Source: Bradyrhizobium diazoefficiens USDA 110 (lineage in GTDB: Bacteria > Pseudomonadota > Alphaproteobacteria > Rhizobiales > Xanthobacteraceae). From it: a DNA stretch of 64,000 bases. The position numbers and the translations under genes are program-made. Under the pieces are notes generated by a model that was not told the origin of the DNA, searched no databases, and was given only the letters and a program-made list of their open reading frames with translations. Below are positions 37,281-45,766 of this stretch, in pieces (within the stretch, counting starts at the first letter, position 1; every line of letters starts with the position of its first letter). Where the stretch lies: assembly GCF_000011365.1 (NCBI RefSeq), contig NC_004463.1, forward strand, positions 8,976,001 through 9,040,000, given 5' to 3'.

Positions 37281-38031
37281 TCGACCGCGGTCATGATCTT
37301 TCTATCGTGCGCCAGGCGAAGGTCCTGAAGCTGGCTCGCAGCACGGTCTACTATGAACCTCGGCCAGTTTCGGCCGAGGACCTTGCCTTGATGCGTCGGC
37401 TCGATGAGCTGCATCTCGATTATCCCTTCGCGGGAGCGCGTATGCTGCGATCGTTGCTGCGGCGGGAGGGCGTATACGCCGGTCGCCGCCACATCGCGAC
37501 GCTGATGAAGCGCATGCGGATCGAGGCGGTCTATCGTCGCCCGAACACGAGCAAGCCGGCTCCGGGTCACAAGATCTACCCGTACCTGTTGCGCGGATTG
37601 AAGATCGAGCGGCCCGACCATGCGTGGGCAATGGACATCACCTACATTCCGATGCGGGTGGCTTCGTCTATCTCGCGGCGGTCGTCGATGTGTTCAGCCG
37701 ACGGGTCCTGGCCCATCGCGTCTCGATCACAATGGAGGCGGCCTTCTGCGTCGAAGCGGTCCAGGAGGCGCTGGCGAAGCACGGCAGGCCCGAGATTTTC
37801 AACACGGATCAGGGCAGCCAGTTCACCAGCCTCGAGTTCACCGATGTGCTGCTGGACGTGCGCGTTTCGCGGGATCGTGAGCGCGGATTTCAGGGGATCG
37901 TGAGCAGAGATTTCAGACGATCGTGAGCAACGATTTCGCGGGATCGTGAGCAAGGCTTTCGGAGCCTTGCAGCGCTTCGGCCGACAACTCAACCGGCTTA
38001 GGGATGACCTCGTGGTTAACGAGGAAGCCCA

Positions 38032-39573
38032 ATGCCTACCCAGAGATTGTCGATGCGCCGGATCAAGGAAGTCCTTCGGTTAGAACATTTTCAAGGCCTG
38101 CCAGAGCGGGCCATCGCGCGGAGCGTGGGCGTCAGCAACGGCGTTGTGCACAGCTACCTGAGCCGCGCCCGCTCTGCTGGGTTGAGCTGGCCGCTTCCGG
38201 AGGGAATGACCGATGAAGACCTGGAGCTTTTGCTTTTCCCAGCCCCACGACCAGCGTCTCAGAGCCCGCAGCGGCCGGTGCCCGACTGGAGCTACATCGA
38301 TAAGGAGCTCCGCCGGCGCAACGTAACCCGTCGCCTGCTCTGGGAGGAGTATCGCGCCGTTAATCCCGACGGTTTCGGGTACACGTGGTTCTGCACTACC
38401 TACGAGGCCTGGAAGGGGCGGGTCCGACCTTCGATGCGGCAGATTCATCTGGGCGGCGAGAAGGTGTTCGTGGATTTCGCCGGCGACACCATCGACATCG
38501 TCGATCCCCTGACCGGGGAAGTGCAGCCGATGAAGCTGTTCGTCGCGGCGATGGGCGCTTCGAACTACACCTACGCCGAGGCCTGCCCCAGCGAGAGCTT
38601 GGCCGACTGGATCCGGGCCCACGTCAACTTGTTCACGTTTTTGAGCGGTGCGCCGACGTTCGTGGTCTGCGACAACCTCAAAGCCGCCGTCAGCAACCCC
38701 GACCGCTACGATCCCGGCCTCAATCGCACTTATGCCGAGATGGCGAGCCATTACGGCACCGCCATTCTCGCCGCACGGCCGCGGCGCCCAAAAGACAAGG
38801 CGAAGGTCGAGGTCGCGGTGCAAATCGCCCAGCGCTGGATTCTGGCCCGGCTGCGCAATCAGCGCTTCTTTTCCCGGGCCGAGCTCAACGCCGCCATCAA
38901 GACACTCGTCGACGAACTCAATGCTCGTCAAATGCGTGGCTTCGGCTCAAGCCGCGCCGAACTGTTTGCCGAACTCGACAAACCCAAGCTAACCCCGCTG
39001 CCAGATCAGCCTTATGCCTTCGCACGCTGGAAGCGCTGCCGCCTCGCTCCCGATTATCATGTCGAGGTCGACGGCCATTGGTACTCCGCGCCGTATCGTC
39101 TGATTGGCGAGCTGGTCGATGCCCGTATCGACGATCGGACGGTCGAGATCTTCCACAAGGGCCAGCGGATCGCCAGCCATGCCCGCGCGCCCAACCGACG
39201 CGGACACACCACCATCGCCGACCACATGCCCAGCGCCCATCGCCGCTACGGCGAATGGACCCCCGCCGCGGTGATCGCCGCCGGCGAGCGGATCGGTCCT
39301 TCGACAGCAGCGTTTTTCCAGGCCGTGATCGACGCCCGGCCCCATCCAGAACAAGGCTTTCGAACCTGCCTTGGCATTCTGGCGCTCGTCAAAAGCTACG
39401 GCGCCGAACGCCTCGACGCAGCCTGCCGGAGGGGCATCCTCATCAAGGCGCGCTCCGTCGCCTCGATTAGATCGATCCTCCAGAACGGCCTCGATCGCAC
39501 GTTCTTCGACGAATCTTTCGAGCACCAGCCCCTGCGCCACGGCAACATCCGCGGACGCGACTACTTCCACTGA
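38032..39573 (+). CDS. istA: IS21 IstA transposase, element 2
   Basis: 513 residues. MRRIKEVLRLEHFQGLPERAIARSVGVSNGVVHSYLSRA is the HTH. The DDE residues lie in VFVDFAGDTIDIVDP, FVVCDNLKAAVSNPDRYD and RPKDKAKVEVAVQIAQRWI. Full length, and from a different IS21 subgroup than element 1. Confidence 0.92.
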   Translation: MPTQRLSMRRIKEVLRLEHFQGLPERAIARSVGVSNGVVHSYLSRARSAGLSWPLPEGMTDEDLELLLFPAPRPASQSPQRPVPDWSYIDKELRRRNVTRRLLWEEYRAVNPDGFGYTWFCTTYEAWKGRVRPSMRQIHLGGEKVFVDFAGDTIDIVDPLTGEVQPMKLFVAAMGASNYTYAEACPSESLADWIRAHVNLFTFLSGAPTFVVCDNLKAAVSNPDRYDPGLNRTYAEMASHYGTAILAARPRRPKDKAKVEVAVQIAQRWILARLRNQRFFSRAELNAAIKTLVDELNARQMRGFGSSRAELFAELDKPKLTPLPDQPYAFARWKRCRLAPDYHVEVDGHWYSAPYRLIGELVDARIDDRTVEIFHKGQRIASHARAPNRRGHTTIADHMPSAHRRYGEWTPAAVIAAGERIGPSTAAFFQAVIDARPHPEQGFRTCLGILALVKSYGAERLDAACRRGILIKARSVASIRSILQNGLDRTFFDESFEHQPLRHGNIRGRDYFH

Positions 39574-39591
39574 AGCAAGGAGAGACCCGGC

Positions 39592-40353
39592 ATGCTTAAC
39601 CACCCAACCCACGAACGGCTGATCGAGCTTGGCCTGACCGGAATGGCCAAGGCCTTCGAGGAGCAGCGCCGATCGCCCGATCTCGAAGCCCTGCCGTTCG
39701 AAGATCGCATCGGCCTGTTGGTCGACCGCGAAGCCGCCGAACGCGACACCAGGCGGCTCACCACGCGCCTCAAGATCGCCGCACTGCGCCAGACTGCTTG
39801 CGTCGAGGACGTCGATCTGCGCACCCCGCGGGGCATCGACCGCGCCGTTTTCGCCAAACTCGTCGAAGGTCGCTGGATCGATCGCCACGAGAATTTGCTC
39901 GTCACCGGGGCAACCGGCCTGGGCAAAAGTTGGTTAGCCTGCGCGCTCGGCCACAAGGCCTGCCGCGACAACCGATCAGTCCTCTATCATCGCGTTCCAA
40001 GGCTGTTCGAGGCGCTCGCGCTCGCGCGCGGAGACGGACGTTACGCCCGGCTCCTCAAAAGCCTCGGCCGCGCTCAGCTTCTGATTTTGGATGATTGGGG
40101 ACTATCGGTGCTCACCGCCGCGGAACGCCGCGATCTGCTCGAAATCCTCGAGGACCGACATGGCCGCGCATCCACCATCGTCACAAGTCAGCTCCCCGTG
40201 GACACCTGGCATGGAGCCATTGGGGACCCCACGGTCGCCGACGCCATTCTCGATCGCCTCGTCCACAACGCCCACCGCCTCCAGCTCACCGGAGAAAGCA
40301 TGCGAAAACGCAGCGCCAAAACCATCACCCTTGACGGCCAACCAGAACACTGA
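39592..40353 (+). CDS. istB: IS21 IstB helper ATPase, element 2
   Basis: 253 residues. Walker A LLVTGATGLGKSWLACALGH, Walker B QLLILDDWGLSVLTAAERRDLLEIL, sensor STIVTSQLPVDTWH. It follows istA after 18 bases, with aaggagag before its ATG. Intact. Confidence 0.92.
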   Translation: MLNHPTHERLIELGLTGMAKAFEEQRRSPDLEALPFEDRIGLLVDREAAERDTRRLTTRLKIAALRQTACVEDVDLRTPRGIDRAVFAKLVEGRWIDRHENLLVTGATGLGKSWLACALGHKACRDNRSVLYHRVPRLFEALALARGDGRYARLLKSLGRAQLLILDDWGLSVLTAAERRDLLEILEDRHGRASTIVTSQLPVDTWHGAIGDPTVADAILDRLVHNAHRLQLTGESMRKRSAKTITLDGQPEH

Positions 40354-40712
40354 CTCTATCTCCCATCGGCCGTAGCGGGCTGCTCACGATCGTCTGAATT
40401 CAGTGCTCACGATCGCGCGAAATCGATGCTCACGATCCGTGAAATCCGCAGCTGGACGCGAAGATCGCCATCAGCATGGACGGCAAGGGCGCCTGGCGCG
40501 ACAACGTGTTTGTCGAGCGGCTCTGGCGCACGGTCAAATACGAAGAAGTTTATCTCCGCGCCTACGACAGCGTGTCCGAGGCGCTAGCGTCAATTGCCAA
40601 GTATCTGGCCTTCTACAATCAGGGACGCCCTCACTCGAGCCTTGACGGGCGCACGCCCGACGAGGCTTACTTCGGCACGCAAGCTATGGTGATGGCCGCA
40701 TGACCGTCGCCG

Positions 40713-40769
40713 ACGGTTTTGTCGTCGCTCTGGTCGGGCTACGCCCTCCCGACGCAACGACAAAACCGT
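40713..40769. repeat. 13-bp-arm hairpin at the end of IS3-B, copy 1
   Basis: acggttttgtcgt (40713-40725) pairs with acgacaaaaccgt (40757-40769) around a 31-base loop, ten bases after the orfB stop. The other copy has the same hairpin with one base pair exchanged. Confidence 0.7.
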
Positions 40770-40852
40770 AAAGCCTCGCGTTCAGCATAACCCGGCAGGA
40801 ATCCACTTAAATCCAGCGGGGCGCTGTCCAAACAACCGGGGCCAGCTCTGGC

Positions 40853-41463
40853 GCATGACCTCATCACCAGCCCGGCCTATGTGGTGATCAAGGCCGCGAA
40901 CGAGTTCAAGGACAAGACGACGGCCGTCAGTCAGCTCTGGCAGACCGACTTCACCTACCTCAAGATCACCGGATGGGGGTGGTACTATCTCTCGACCGTG
41001 CTTGACGACTTCTCGCGCTACATCGTGGCCTGGAGGCTTGGTCCCACCATGTGCGCTTCCGACGTCACAGCCACCCTCGACCAGGCACTCGCTGTATCCG
41101 GCCTTGACCACATCGCCGTCGCGCACCGGCCAAGGCTTCTCAGCGACAATGGTTCGAGTTACGTGGCGGACGATCTGGCCAAGTGGCTCGACCAGAAGGG
41201 CATGCAGCATGTGCGCGGCGCTCCGTACCATGACCCAGGGAAAGATCGAGCGGAAAGATCGAGCGCTGGCATCAGACGCTGAAGAACCGCATCCTGCTCG
41301 ACAACTACTACCTGCCCGGTGATCTCGAACGTCAGGTACGGGCCTTCGTCGAACACTACAATCACGTCCGTTATCATGAGAGCATCGACAACCTCACAGC
41401 AGCCGATGCCTACTTCGGCAGGGCCGAGGCGATCCTCGCAGAACGAAAACGCATCCGAGGGAA
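40853..41463 (+). pseudogene. IS3-A OrfB, C-terminal part, copy 1
   Basis: HDLITSPAYVVIKAANEFKDKTTAVSQLWQTDFTYLKITGWGWYYLSTVLDDFSRYIVAWRL and LLSDNGSSYVADDLAKWLDQKGMQHVRGAPYH; then, after a frameshift near 41250, KNRILLDNYYLPGDLERQVRAFVEHYNHVRYHESIDNLTAADAYFGRA. The DDE triad is visible but split over two frames. Confidence 0.8.
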
Positions 41464-41464
41464 A

Positions 41465-41720
41465 CGATCCATTTTTCCATCATGACCGTGATCCCAAGCT
41501 CTTTTTCCGTCTCTATCCTTGCTGCGTTGAGTGCTGCGACCGCTTGCGTTTGGTCGACAAACGAACCCTCCAAGGTGGTGTTCGGAAGAGTAAATAGAGT
41601 GTCGTCATGGTCCAGAATCCAGGGAAACCAGCCGTACTCGATCGCATTTGTAAGAAAGTGTTCGTGCGGGTCTGGCCTAGCCTCTTTTAGATCGTACGAG
41701 GCAATAAATGTGGGCATCAT
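41465..41720 (-). pseudogene. Hypothetical protein, 3' end cut by IS3-A
   Basis: MMPTFIASYDLKEARPDPHEHFLTNAIEYGWFPWILDHDDTLFTLPNTTLEGSFVDQTQAVAALNAARIETEKELGITVMMEKWIVS. A small protein family of unknown function that I believe is common in Rhizobiales. The last residues are intron/IS derived. The start is at the ATG pair near 41720. Confidence 0.55.
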
Positions 41721-41810
41721 GGTTGCTCCACTCTGCGGCGCACACGCGGACTTGGAGGCACGCGGACATGACTCGACGCCGTGGAGAGTGAAAACCCGCC
41801 GCTGTTCCTG

Positions 41811-42025
41811 CCGCGCCCACGCTGCCAGTGAAGTTGGCGGCGGTGACTCGGCGCTCACGGCTCCGGAAGCGCTGTCCCCACCACGCGCTGCAAACTTCGG
41901 TGGCCAGCCTTCGCCCTTGGATTAGCGAGACCGACCACCTCCCCGAGAGGCTCAATTCCAAGGGCGCTACCAGACAGTATCGCTGAGAACGACTGGAAGC
42001 ACCTACCAAGATTGGTTGGTGCCGA
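41811..42025. repeat. Dispersed non-coding repeat, copy 1
   Basis: Shares with 63299-63535 the ordered blocks gtgaagtt.gcgg, gtgactcggcgc, gaagcgctgtccc, aacttc.gtgg.cagcct and cctaccaagattggttgg. It contains inverted repeats (gaagtt / aacttc). Confidence 0.55.
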
Positions 42026-42052
42026 TCTGATGTGGCCTGGGGCAAATGCGCC

Positions 42053-42382
42053 ATGGCGACTGAATTAGATACGATTTTTGATGTGATTGAGCGTCACCGC
42101 GAGCTTTCCGCGCAGCACGCCGCCGCGGCATCGGTATCCTCGAAACTTGTCGCAGGTCCCGAGTTTGATGCCGCCGACGCGATCAGCGAGGAAAGAGGGT
42201 TGGCTCTCGAGGAGTATGCAGACGTGCTCATCCACTCCAAGCCTACTACGCTTGCGGGCGTAATCGCCCTGAGCCGCTACGTAGCCAGCCTACCGGCTTG
42301 GCTGCTGTCTGATGAAAATGATTGGCACCAATCGTTTCTGAGGACGCTGGCGGACGCGGTGGATGAGATCGGTGTGAGGTAG
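42053..42382 (+). CDS. Hypothetical helical protein, 109 residues
   Basis: MATELDTIFDVIERHRELSAQHAAAASVSSKLVAGPEFDAADAISEERGLALEEYADVLIHSKPTTLAGVIALSRYVASLPAWL. All-helical, no membrane segment, no known family. It lies just after the dispersed repeat, as another small gene does at 63.6 kb. The GCC-ATG context lacks a clear ribosome-binding site. Confidence 0.5.
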   Translation: MATELDTIFDVIERHRELSAQHAAAASVSSKLVAGPEFDAADAISEERGLALEEYADVLIHSKPTTLAGVIALSRYVASLPAWLLSDENDWHQSFLRTLADAVDEIGVR

Positions 42383-42522
42383 CGCCACCTCTGGAATTGA
42401 ACCGGCCGGTGCGCGGGAAGCGCAAGAGAGCTATCGCTGAAAGTTGGTGACGGCGGAATCGCAAAGGCGGCACCCCGTGGGGGGGCTTGACGCCTCCACT
42501 TCTCCACCGAAGGAGCGATATG

Positions 42523-43080
42523 CCGTGTCCAACGATAACGTCATCCAGCCGATTCAGCCAGGAATCGTTGACGATCAACTCACAGAAGTCTTGCGCAACG
42601 GGGCACGTGCCTTCTCGCCAAGGCGGTCGAGGCCAAAGTCGCAGACTTTCTCGGCCAGCATGCCGATTTGAAGACCGCGGACGGCCACCAGCGCATCGCG
42701 CGCCACGGTCACCTGCCGGAGCGCGAGGTGATGGCCGGCATCGGTCCGGTCGCCGTCCGCCGGCCGCGTGTACGCGCTCGCGAGGCGGCCGCTACCTGGG
42801 CGCCGGTTCTCTCCGTCGATGCTGCGGCCAACATGCGCCACTCCAAGTCGATCGAGACACTGCTGCCGATCCTTTACCTGAAAGGGATCTCGACCGGCGA
42901 CTTCTCCGAGGCGCTGCCGGCGCTGCTCGGCAACGATGCTGGCGGGTTGTCGGCATCCGCGATCGGCCGGCTGCAGGACGTCGGATTGACGAGCACGCCG
43001 CGTGGCAGAAGCGCGATCTGTCGGCGAAGCGCTACATCTACATCTGGGCCGACGGCATCCATTCCAAGCACCGCCCGCAC
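42523..43080 (+). pseudogene. IS256 transposase relic
   Basis: MSNDNVIQPIQPGIVDDQLTEVLRNGARA, then in other frames AKAVEAKVADFLGQHADLKTADGHQRIARHGHLPEREVMAGIGPVAVRRPRVR, SIETLLPILYLKGISTGDFSEALPALLG and DEHAAWQKRDLSAKRYIYIWADGIH. At least two frameshifts; the C-terminal half is missing. Confidence 0.75.
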
Positions 43081-43330
43081 AGCGCTTCGTCAGACAGATT
43101 GTGCATATGTTTGAGGATGAACAGCCCGGCCACGAGCCTCGTTGGCAGCGGCGGCTGGCCCGGCCCGGTGCGACACACCGAGCTGAAGCGCTTCGCCAGA
43201 AAATCCCAATCAATCTCCGCCGCAAGCCGCACCAGCGGATGACGAAGGTTGATGATCGCATCCAGAGAAGCCCGAAATAGGTCGTCCTGGCGATCGTCGC
43301 GCGGCTGACTCACGGCCCGTTCTCCAACAG
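43075..43330 (-). pseudogene. IS5-family transposase N-terminal fragment
   Basis: QDDLFRASLDAIINLRHPLVRLAAEIDWDFLAKRFSSV and GQPPLPTRLVAGLFILKHMHNLSDEALCGRCLE. It stops where IS256 sequence begins, so one element was inserted into or recombined with the other. Confidence 0.7.
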
Positions 43331-43474
43331 CGAATCTTGCCGTCAAAGGAATCACGATCCACCAAAATCCGGTATCCCAAAACGCAAGAAACCGACCCTC
43401 CCCCCGGCTTTCTTGCAAAATCGAATACTTGCTCAGGTTAAATCATCGCGACGTATCAATCGCTTCCGAATTCT

Positions 43475-43553
43475 TCACGGGCGGCTAGCGAAGAATTTGA
43501 GGAGCTGATCTCGTCGCAGCGTCTTGCGAAAGATGACGACTCCTGAAACATCC
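43475..43553 (-). pseudogene. IS110 transposase N-terminal scrap
   Basis: VHGSDVSGVVIFRKTLRRDQLLKFFASRP matches the start of an IS110 DEDD domain. Nothing more of the element remains. Confidence 0.55.
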
Positions 43554-43573
43554 GAGCCATGCACCTTGCCAGT
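43551..43573 (-). mobile_element. Group II intron 5'-end stub
   Basis: Minus strand ggtgcgccgggagactggca repeats the 5' boundary of intron 2 (33334 downward) with one substitution, but the similarity ends after about 23 bases at IS110 sequence. Confidence 0.45.
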
Positions 43574-43833
43574 CTCCCGGCGCACCAACTGTAAAGCTAA
43601 GATAACGAGGCAGTCGGTACCGGTCGTTATCGCGGTCTGCATATGTCGCCGCATTTCCCGCCAGGTCCTTTCGCGCACGCAAGCCGTTTCCGCCCATCCC
43701 TCCGGAAGTGCCGGCACCAACAACCCGAGCGCACAGCTTCAGCGATCGTCTGCATCATCAGTTTCGAGTCCGGCAGGAAAACCGCCCTCCATTTGCCTGT
43801 GCAAACATCGCTATTGTTGCTCCGCCGAACCAT
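43574..43833 (-). pseudogene. Broken gene after the ATP-grasp ligase
   Basis: MVRRSNNSDVCTGKWRAVFLPDSKLMMQTIAEAVRS, then in another frame LVPALPEGWAETACVRERTWREMRRHMQTAITTGTDCLVILALQL, ending at the intron stub. It starts 32 bases after the ligase stop, so it may be the fifth gene of that operon, now frameshifted and cut. Family unknown. Confidence 0.4.
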
Positions 43834-43865
43834 ACGATCGACAAAAAGTGACAGCTCTCAACACA

Positions 43866-44912
43866 CTACCCAGCGGCATAATAAATCCGCTCGCGATTTG
43901 ACGGTTGTTCGGCCTGGGAAATGCCAGTTCCGAAATACCGCGCGTGGGCGACGTCGAGGATACCGTTGACCAAACTCGAGAAGGTGTACCCGGCGGCTTT
44001 CGCGGCCAGGACATAAGACGCGCCGATACCGAGTGCGGCCATCGAGTTGATCTCCAGGACAAAGGGGTGCCCGGAGCGGTCGATCCGGATGTCGACGCGG
44101 GCGTAATCCCGGCAGCGGCAGGCGCGGAAGGTCGCAACCGAAATATCCCGCAGTATTGTCGCGAGATTGCTCCCGACCTGCGCCGGGCAAATCTTCTGGG
44201 GCTCCACGACCGCCATGTGCATCTTGTCTTCCCAAGTGATAAGACGCGTCTCGCGCTCGCCGAAGTCCTGCTCCACCAGAGGCAACGCCTCAAGCTCTCC
44301 GTTTCCCAGCAGGGCAACGCAGATCTCCCGCCCTTCGATGTATTCTTCTACGAGTGCATCCTGCGCATATTGCGTGACGATCACTTCTACGGCCTGTCTC
44401 AACTGGGCGGGCTCATATACGAGCTGCAATCCGAAGCTCGTGGATTCATGACGCGGCTTTACTACCAACGGGAAGCACAGATCGCCGGTACTCTCGGTGC
44501 CCCTACGCATCACACGAAAGTTCGGCGTCGGCACGCCGCAATCGCGGATGAGCTGTTTGGTAATGGCCTTGTCGAGCGCCAGTGCGTGCCCGAGCGGGCT
44601 GGAGCCGGTGTACGGAACGCCAGCCATCTCGAGCATGGCCGGAACGTGCGTGTAGCGGCACTCGCCCTGAATTCCGTACGCCATGTTGAAAACGATCCCT
44701 GAAGGGCGGGCTTGCGAATCGGGTGGCATGAACCGCTCAAGCGTCGCGAGCAGTCCTTTATCACCTTCGCACAGCAGCGTGTCGTGGTTACCCTCTTGCA
44801 GTGCCGCCACCACGCTTTCGACCGTCTTGCGGCCGTATTTCTCCGGGCAAGGTTGACCGAAGTGGTTGATCACGCCCCTATGATCATCGTTCCACACGAC
44901 GGCTACCCGCAT
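43866..44912 (-). CDS. ATP-grasp ligase, D-Ala-D-Ala ligase-like
   Basis: 348 residues. N-terminal Rossmann part MRVAVVWNDDHRGVINHFGQP; the Ddl-like VFNMAYGIQGECRYTHVPAMLEMAGVPYTGSSPLGHALALDKAITKQLI; ATP-binding CFPLVVKPRHESTSFGLQLVYE; and ALVEEYIEGREICVALLGN. The metal-binding end is YARVDIRIDRSGHPFVLEINSMAALG. Such enzymes join an amino acid carboxylate to an amine through an acyl-phosphate. The residues that define Ddl substrate choice are not conserved, so it probably joins other amino acids. It overlaps the 7TM gene by 10 bases and is the last intact gene of the operon. Confidence 0.85.
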   Translation of the reverse strand: MRVAVVWNDDHRGVINHFGQPCPEKYGRKTVESVVAALQEGNHDTLLCEGDKGLLATLERFMPPDSQARPSGIVFNMAYGIQGECRYTHVPAMLEMAGVPYTGSSPLGHALALDKAITKQLIRDCGVPTPNFRVMRRGTESTGDLCFPLVVKPRHESTSFGLQLVYEPAQLRQAVEVIVTQYAQDALVEEYIEGREICVALLGNGELEALPLVEQDFGERETRLITWEDKMHMAVVEPQKICPAQVGSNLATILRDISVATFRACRCRDYARVDIRIDRSGHPFVLEINSMAALGIGASYVLAAKAAGYTFSSLVNGILDVAHARYFGTGISQAEQPSNRERIYYAAG

Positions 44913-45766
44913 GAGCTGCTCCCTGTATGTTGCCGGCTTTCACGTTCATTCGCCTGGATTTGGCAGATCGAGAGGGACGGCTCGCCTGGAGTGCCCGCGC
45001 CCCAAGGCCAGGCGACGAGCGGGTTCACTCCTTCCAACAAGCGGAAATCGAGATACTTGTTGATTAGCAAAATGCACCCGGCCTGCACCAACAGCAGTTC
45101 CGGGAATCGCAGGAAGAGTTCCAACGTGCCTGGCAAACTCGATAGAGCCACGATGATGAGGGCGGCCAACACCGTCGTGAAGGCGCGCCAGATCGCTTCA
45201 CGGACTCCATTTTGGTCGAGCACTTTTGCGAAGCTTTCGCAGGTCAAACACAAGGCGATAACCGGAAAGAACGCAATCTCACGAAGCCAGGCGATATGCC
45301 ACCATTCCCCCGCGGTCAAAGGCGCAAACAGCAGCGCTGCCGCCAAGCTCAACAGCACAGCCACTCGCGCGTAACTGTGGTCTGTCTTGAGCAGCGGCCG
45401 CAAGGCGACAACGACGAGGAGTACGAACAGCAGGAAGGCAAGGCTGATCGGGATGCTGACGGTATCGAAAGCCATCGCCAACAAGATCGGCCGAAGAAGC
45501 CCCAGCACCCTGACGCCAAGAGTGAGGCGAAAGAGTACGACGAAGACAGCTCCCAAGGAGACGAACACCACGCTCTCGGCTGACTTGTGGAACTGGGCCG
45601 GTAACTCTGTGAGCGAAACAAAACTCGCACTGATGGACGAAGTCGATAGCATCGGCAGTTTGGCGAGCGCTACGCCGAGCGGCAGGACAAAGAGGCCCAC
45701 GAGCAACCAATCGGTCTTTGGCGCGGCGTCCGCCGAGGCATTCTTATTTCTGCACGTTTCACTCAA
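44903..45766 (-). CDS. 7TM protein of the transglutaminase-associated (7TM_transglut-like) type
   Basis: 287 residues with about seven hydrophobic segments, among them WLLVGLFVLPLGVALAKL, LLRPILLAMAFDTVSIPISLAFLLFVLLVVVAL, VAVLLSLAAALLFAPL, AFFPVIALCLTCESFAKVLDQNGVREAIWRAFTTVLAALIIVAL and FPELLLVQAGCILLINKYLDFRLLEG. The last two resemble the 7TM domain that in other bacteria is fused to an inactive transglutaminase and is often encoded next to ATP-grasp ligases. The transglutaminase part is absent here. Four-base overlap with the GGT gene. It may anchor or export the product. Confidence 0.7.
   Translation of the reverse strand: MSETCRNKNASADAAPKTDWLLVGLFVLPLGVALAKLPMLSTSSISASFVSLTELPAQFHKSAESVVFVSLGAVFVVLFRLTLGVRVLGLLRPILLAMAFDTVSIPISLAFLLFVLLVVVALRPLLKTDHSYARVAVLLSLAAALLFAPLTAGEWWHIAWLREIAFFPVIALCLTCESFAKVLDQNGVREAIWRAFTTVLAALIIVALSSLPGTLELFLRFPELLLVQAGCILLINKYLDFRLLEGVNPLVAWPWGAGTPGEPSLSICQIQANERESRQHTGSSSCG

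Larger units (their letters stand above)
37859..40450 (+). mobile_element. IS21-family element 2 (innermost)
   Basis: Left end tgcgcgtttcgcgggatcgt at 37859 and the matching inverted right end at 40450. The core gatcgtgagc occurs four times at the left end and its complement three times at the right, the multiple transposase sites typical of IS21. Perfect 8-bp target duplication. Confidence 0.92.
37277..40703 (+). pseudogene. IS3-B OrfB, copy 1, split by IS21 and frameshifted
   Basis: Before the break: MIDRGHDLSIVRQAKVLKLARSTVYYEP, YPFAGARMLRSLLRREGVYAGRRHIATLMKRM, and DHAWAMDITYIPM. One base is missing near 37660 compared with copy 2, which destroys the frame. After the IS21: DAKIAISMDGKGAWRDNVFVERLWRTVKYEEVYLRAYDS and YNQGRPHSSLDGRTPDEAYF. 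The DDE residues survive in pieces only. Confidence 0.85.
36887..40849 (+). mobile_element. IS3-family element B, copy 1 (middle shell)
   Basis: Ends agagctggccccg and its complement cggggccagctct, flanked by the ggc duplication in IS3-A. It is itself split by IS21 element 2 with the 8-bp duplication gctggacg (37851-37858 and 40451-40458). A second, intact copy lies at 51142-52505. Confidence 0.9.
36090..41465 (+). mobile_element. IS3-family element A, copy 1 (outer shell of a nest)
   Basis: The two halves, 36090-36886 and 40850-41465, rejoin to one IS3 element with orfA and orfB. It was split by IS3-B, which made a 3-bp duplication ggc (36884-36886 and 40850-40852). The right end lies inside a hypothetical gene at about 41465; the left end is near the gabD relic. 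Confidence 0.8.

Noticed and set aside
37867..37940. Repeated gatcgtgagc as a CRISPR-like array
   Set aside because: Ten-base units at uneven spacing at both ends of an IS21; these are transposase binding sites.
38080..38931. 283-residue minus-strand frame inside istA
   Set aside because: Antisense shadow of an unambiguous IS21 transposase.
42244..42578. 110-residue minus-strand frame
   Set aside because: It is antisense to the 42053 gene and IS256 start and has no domain.
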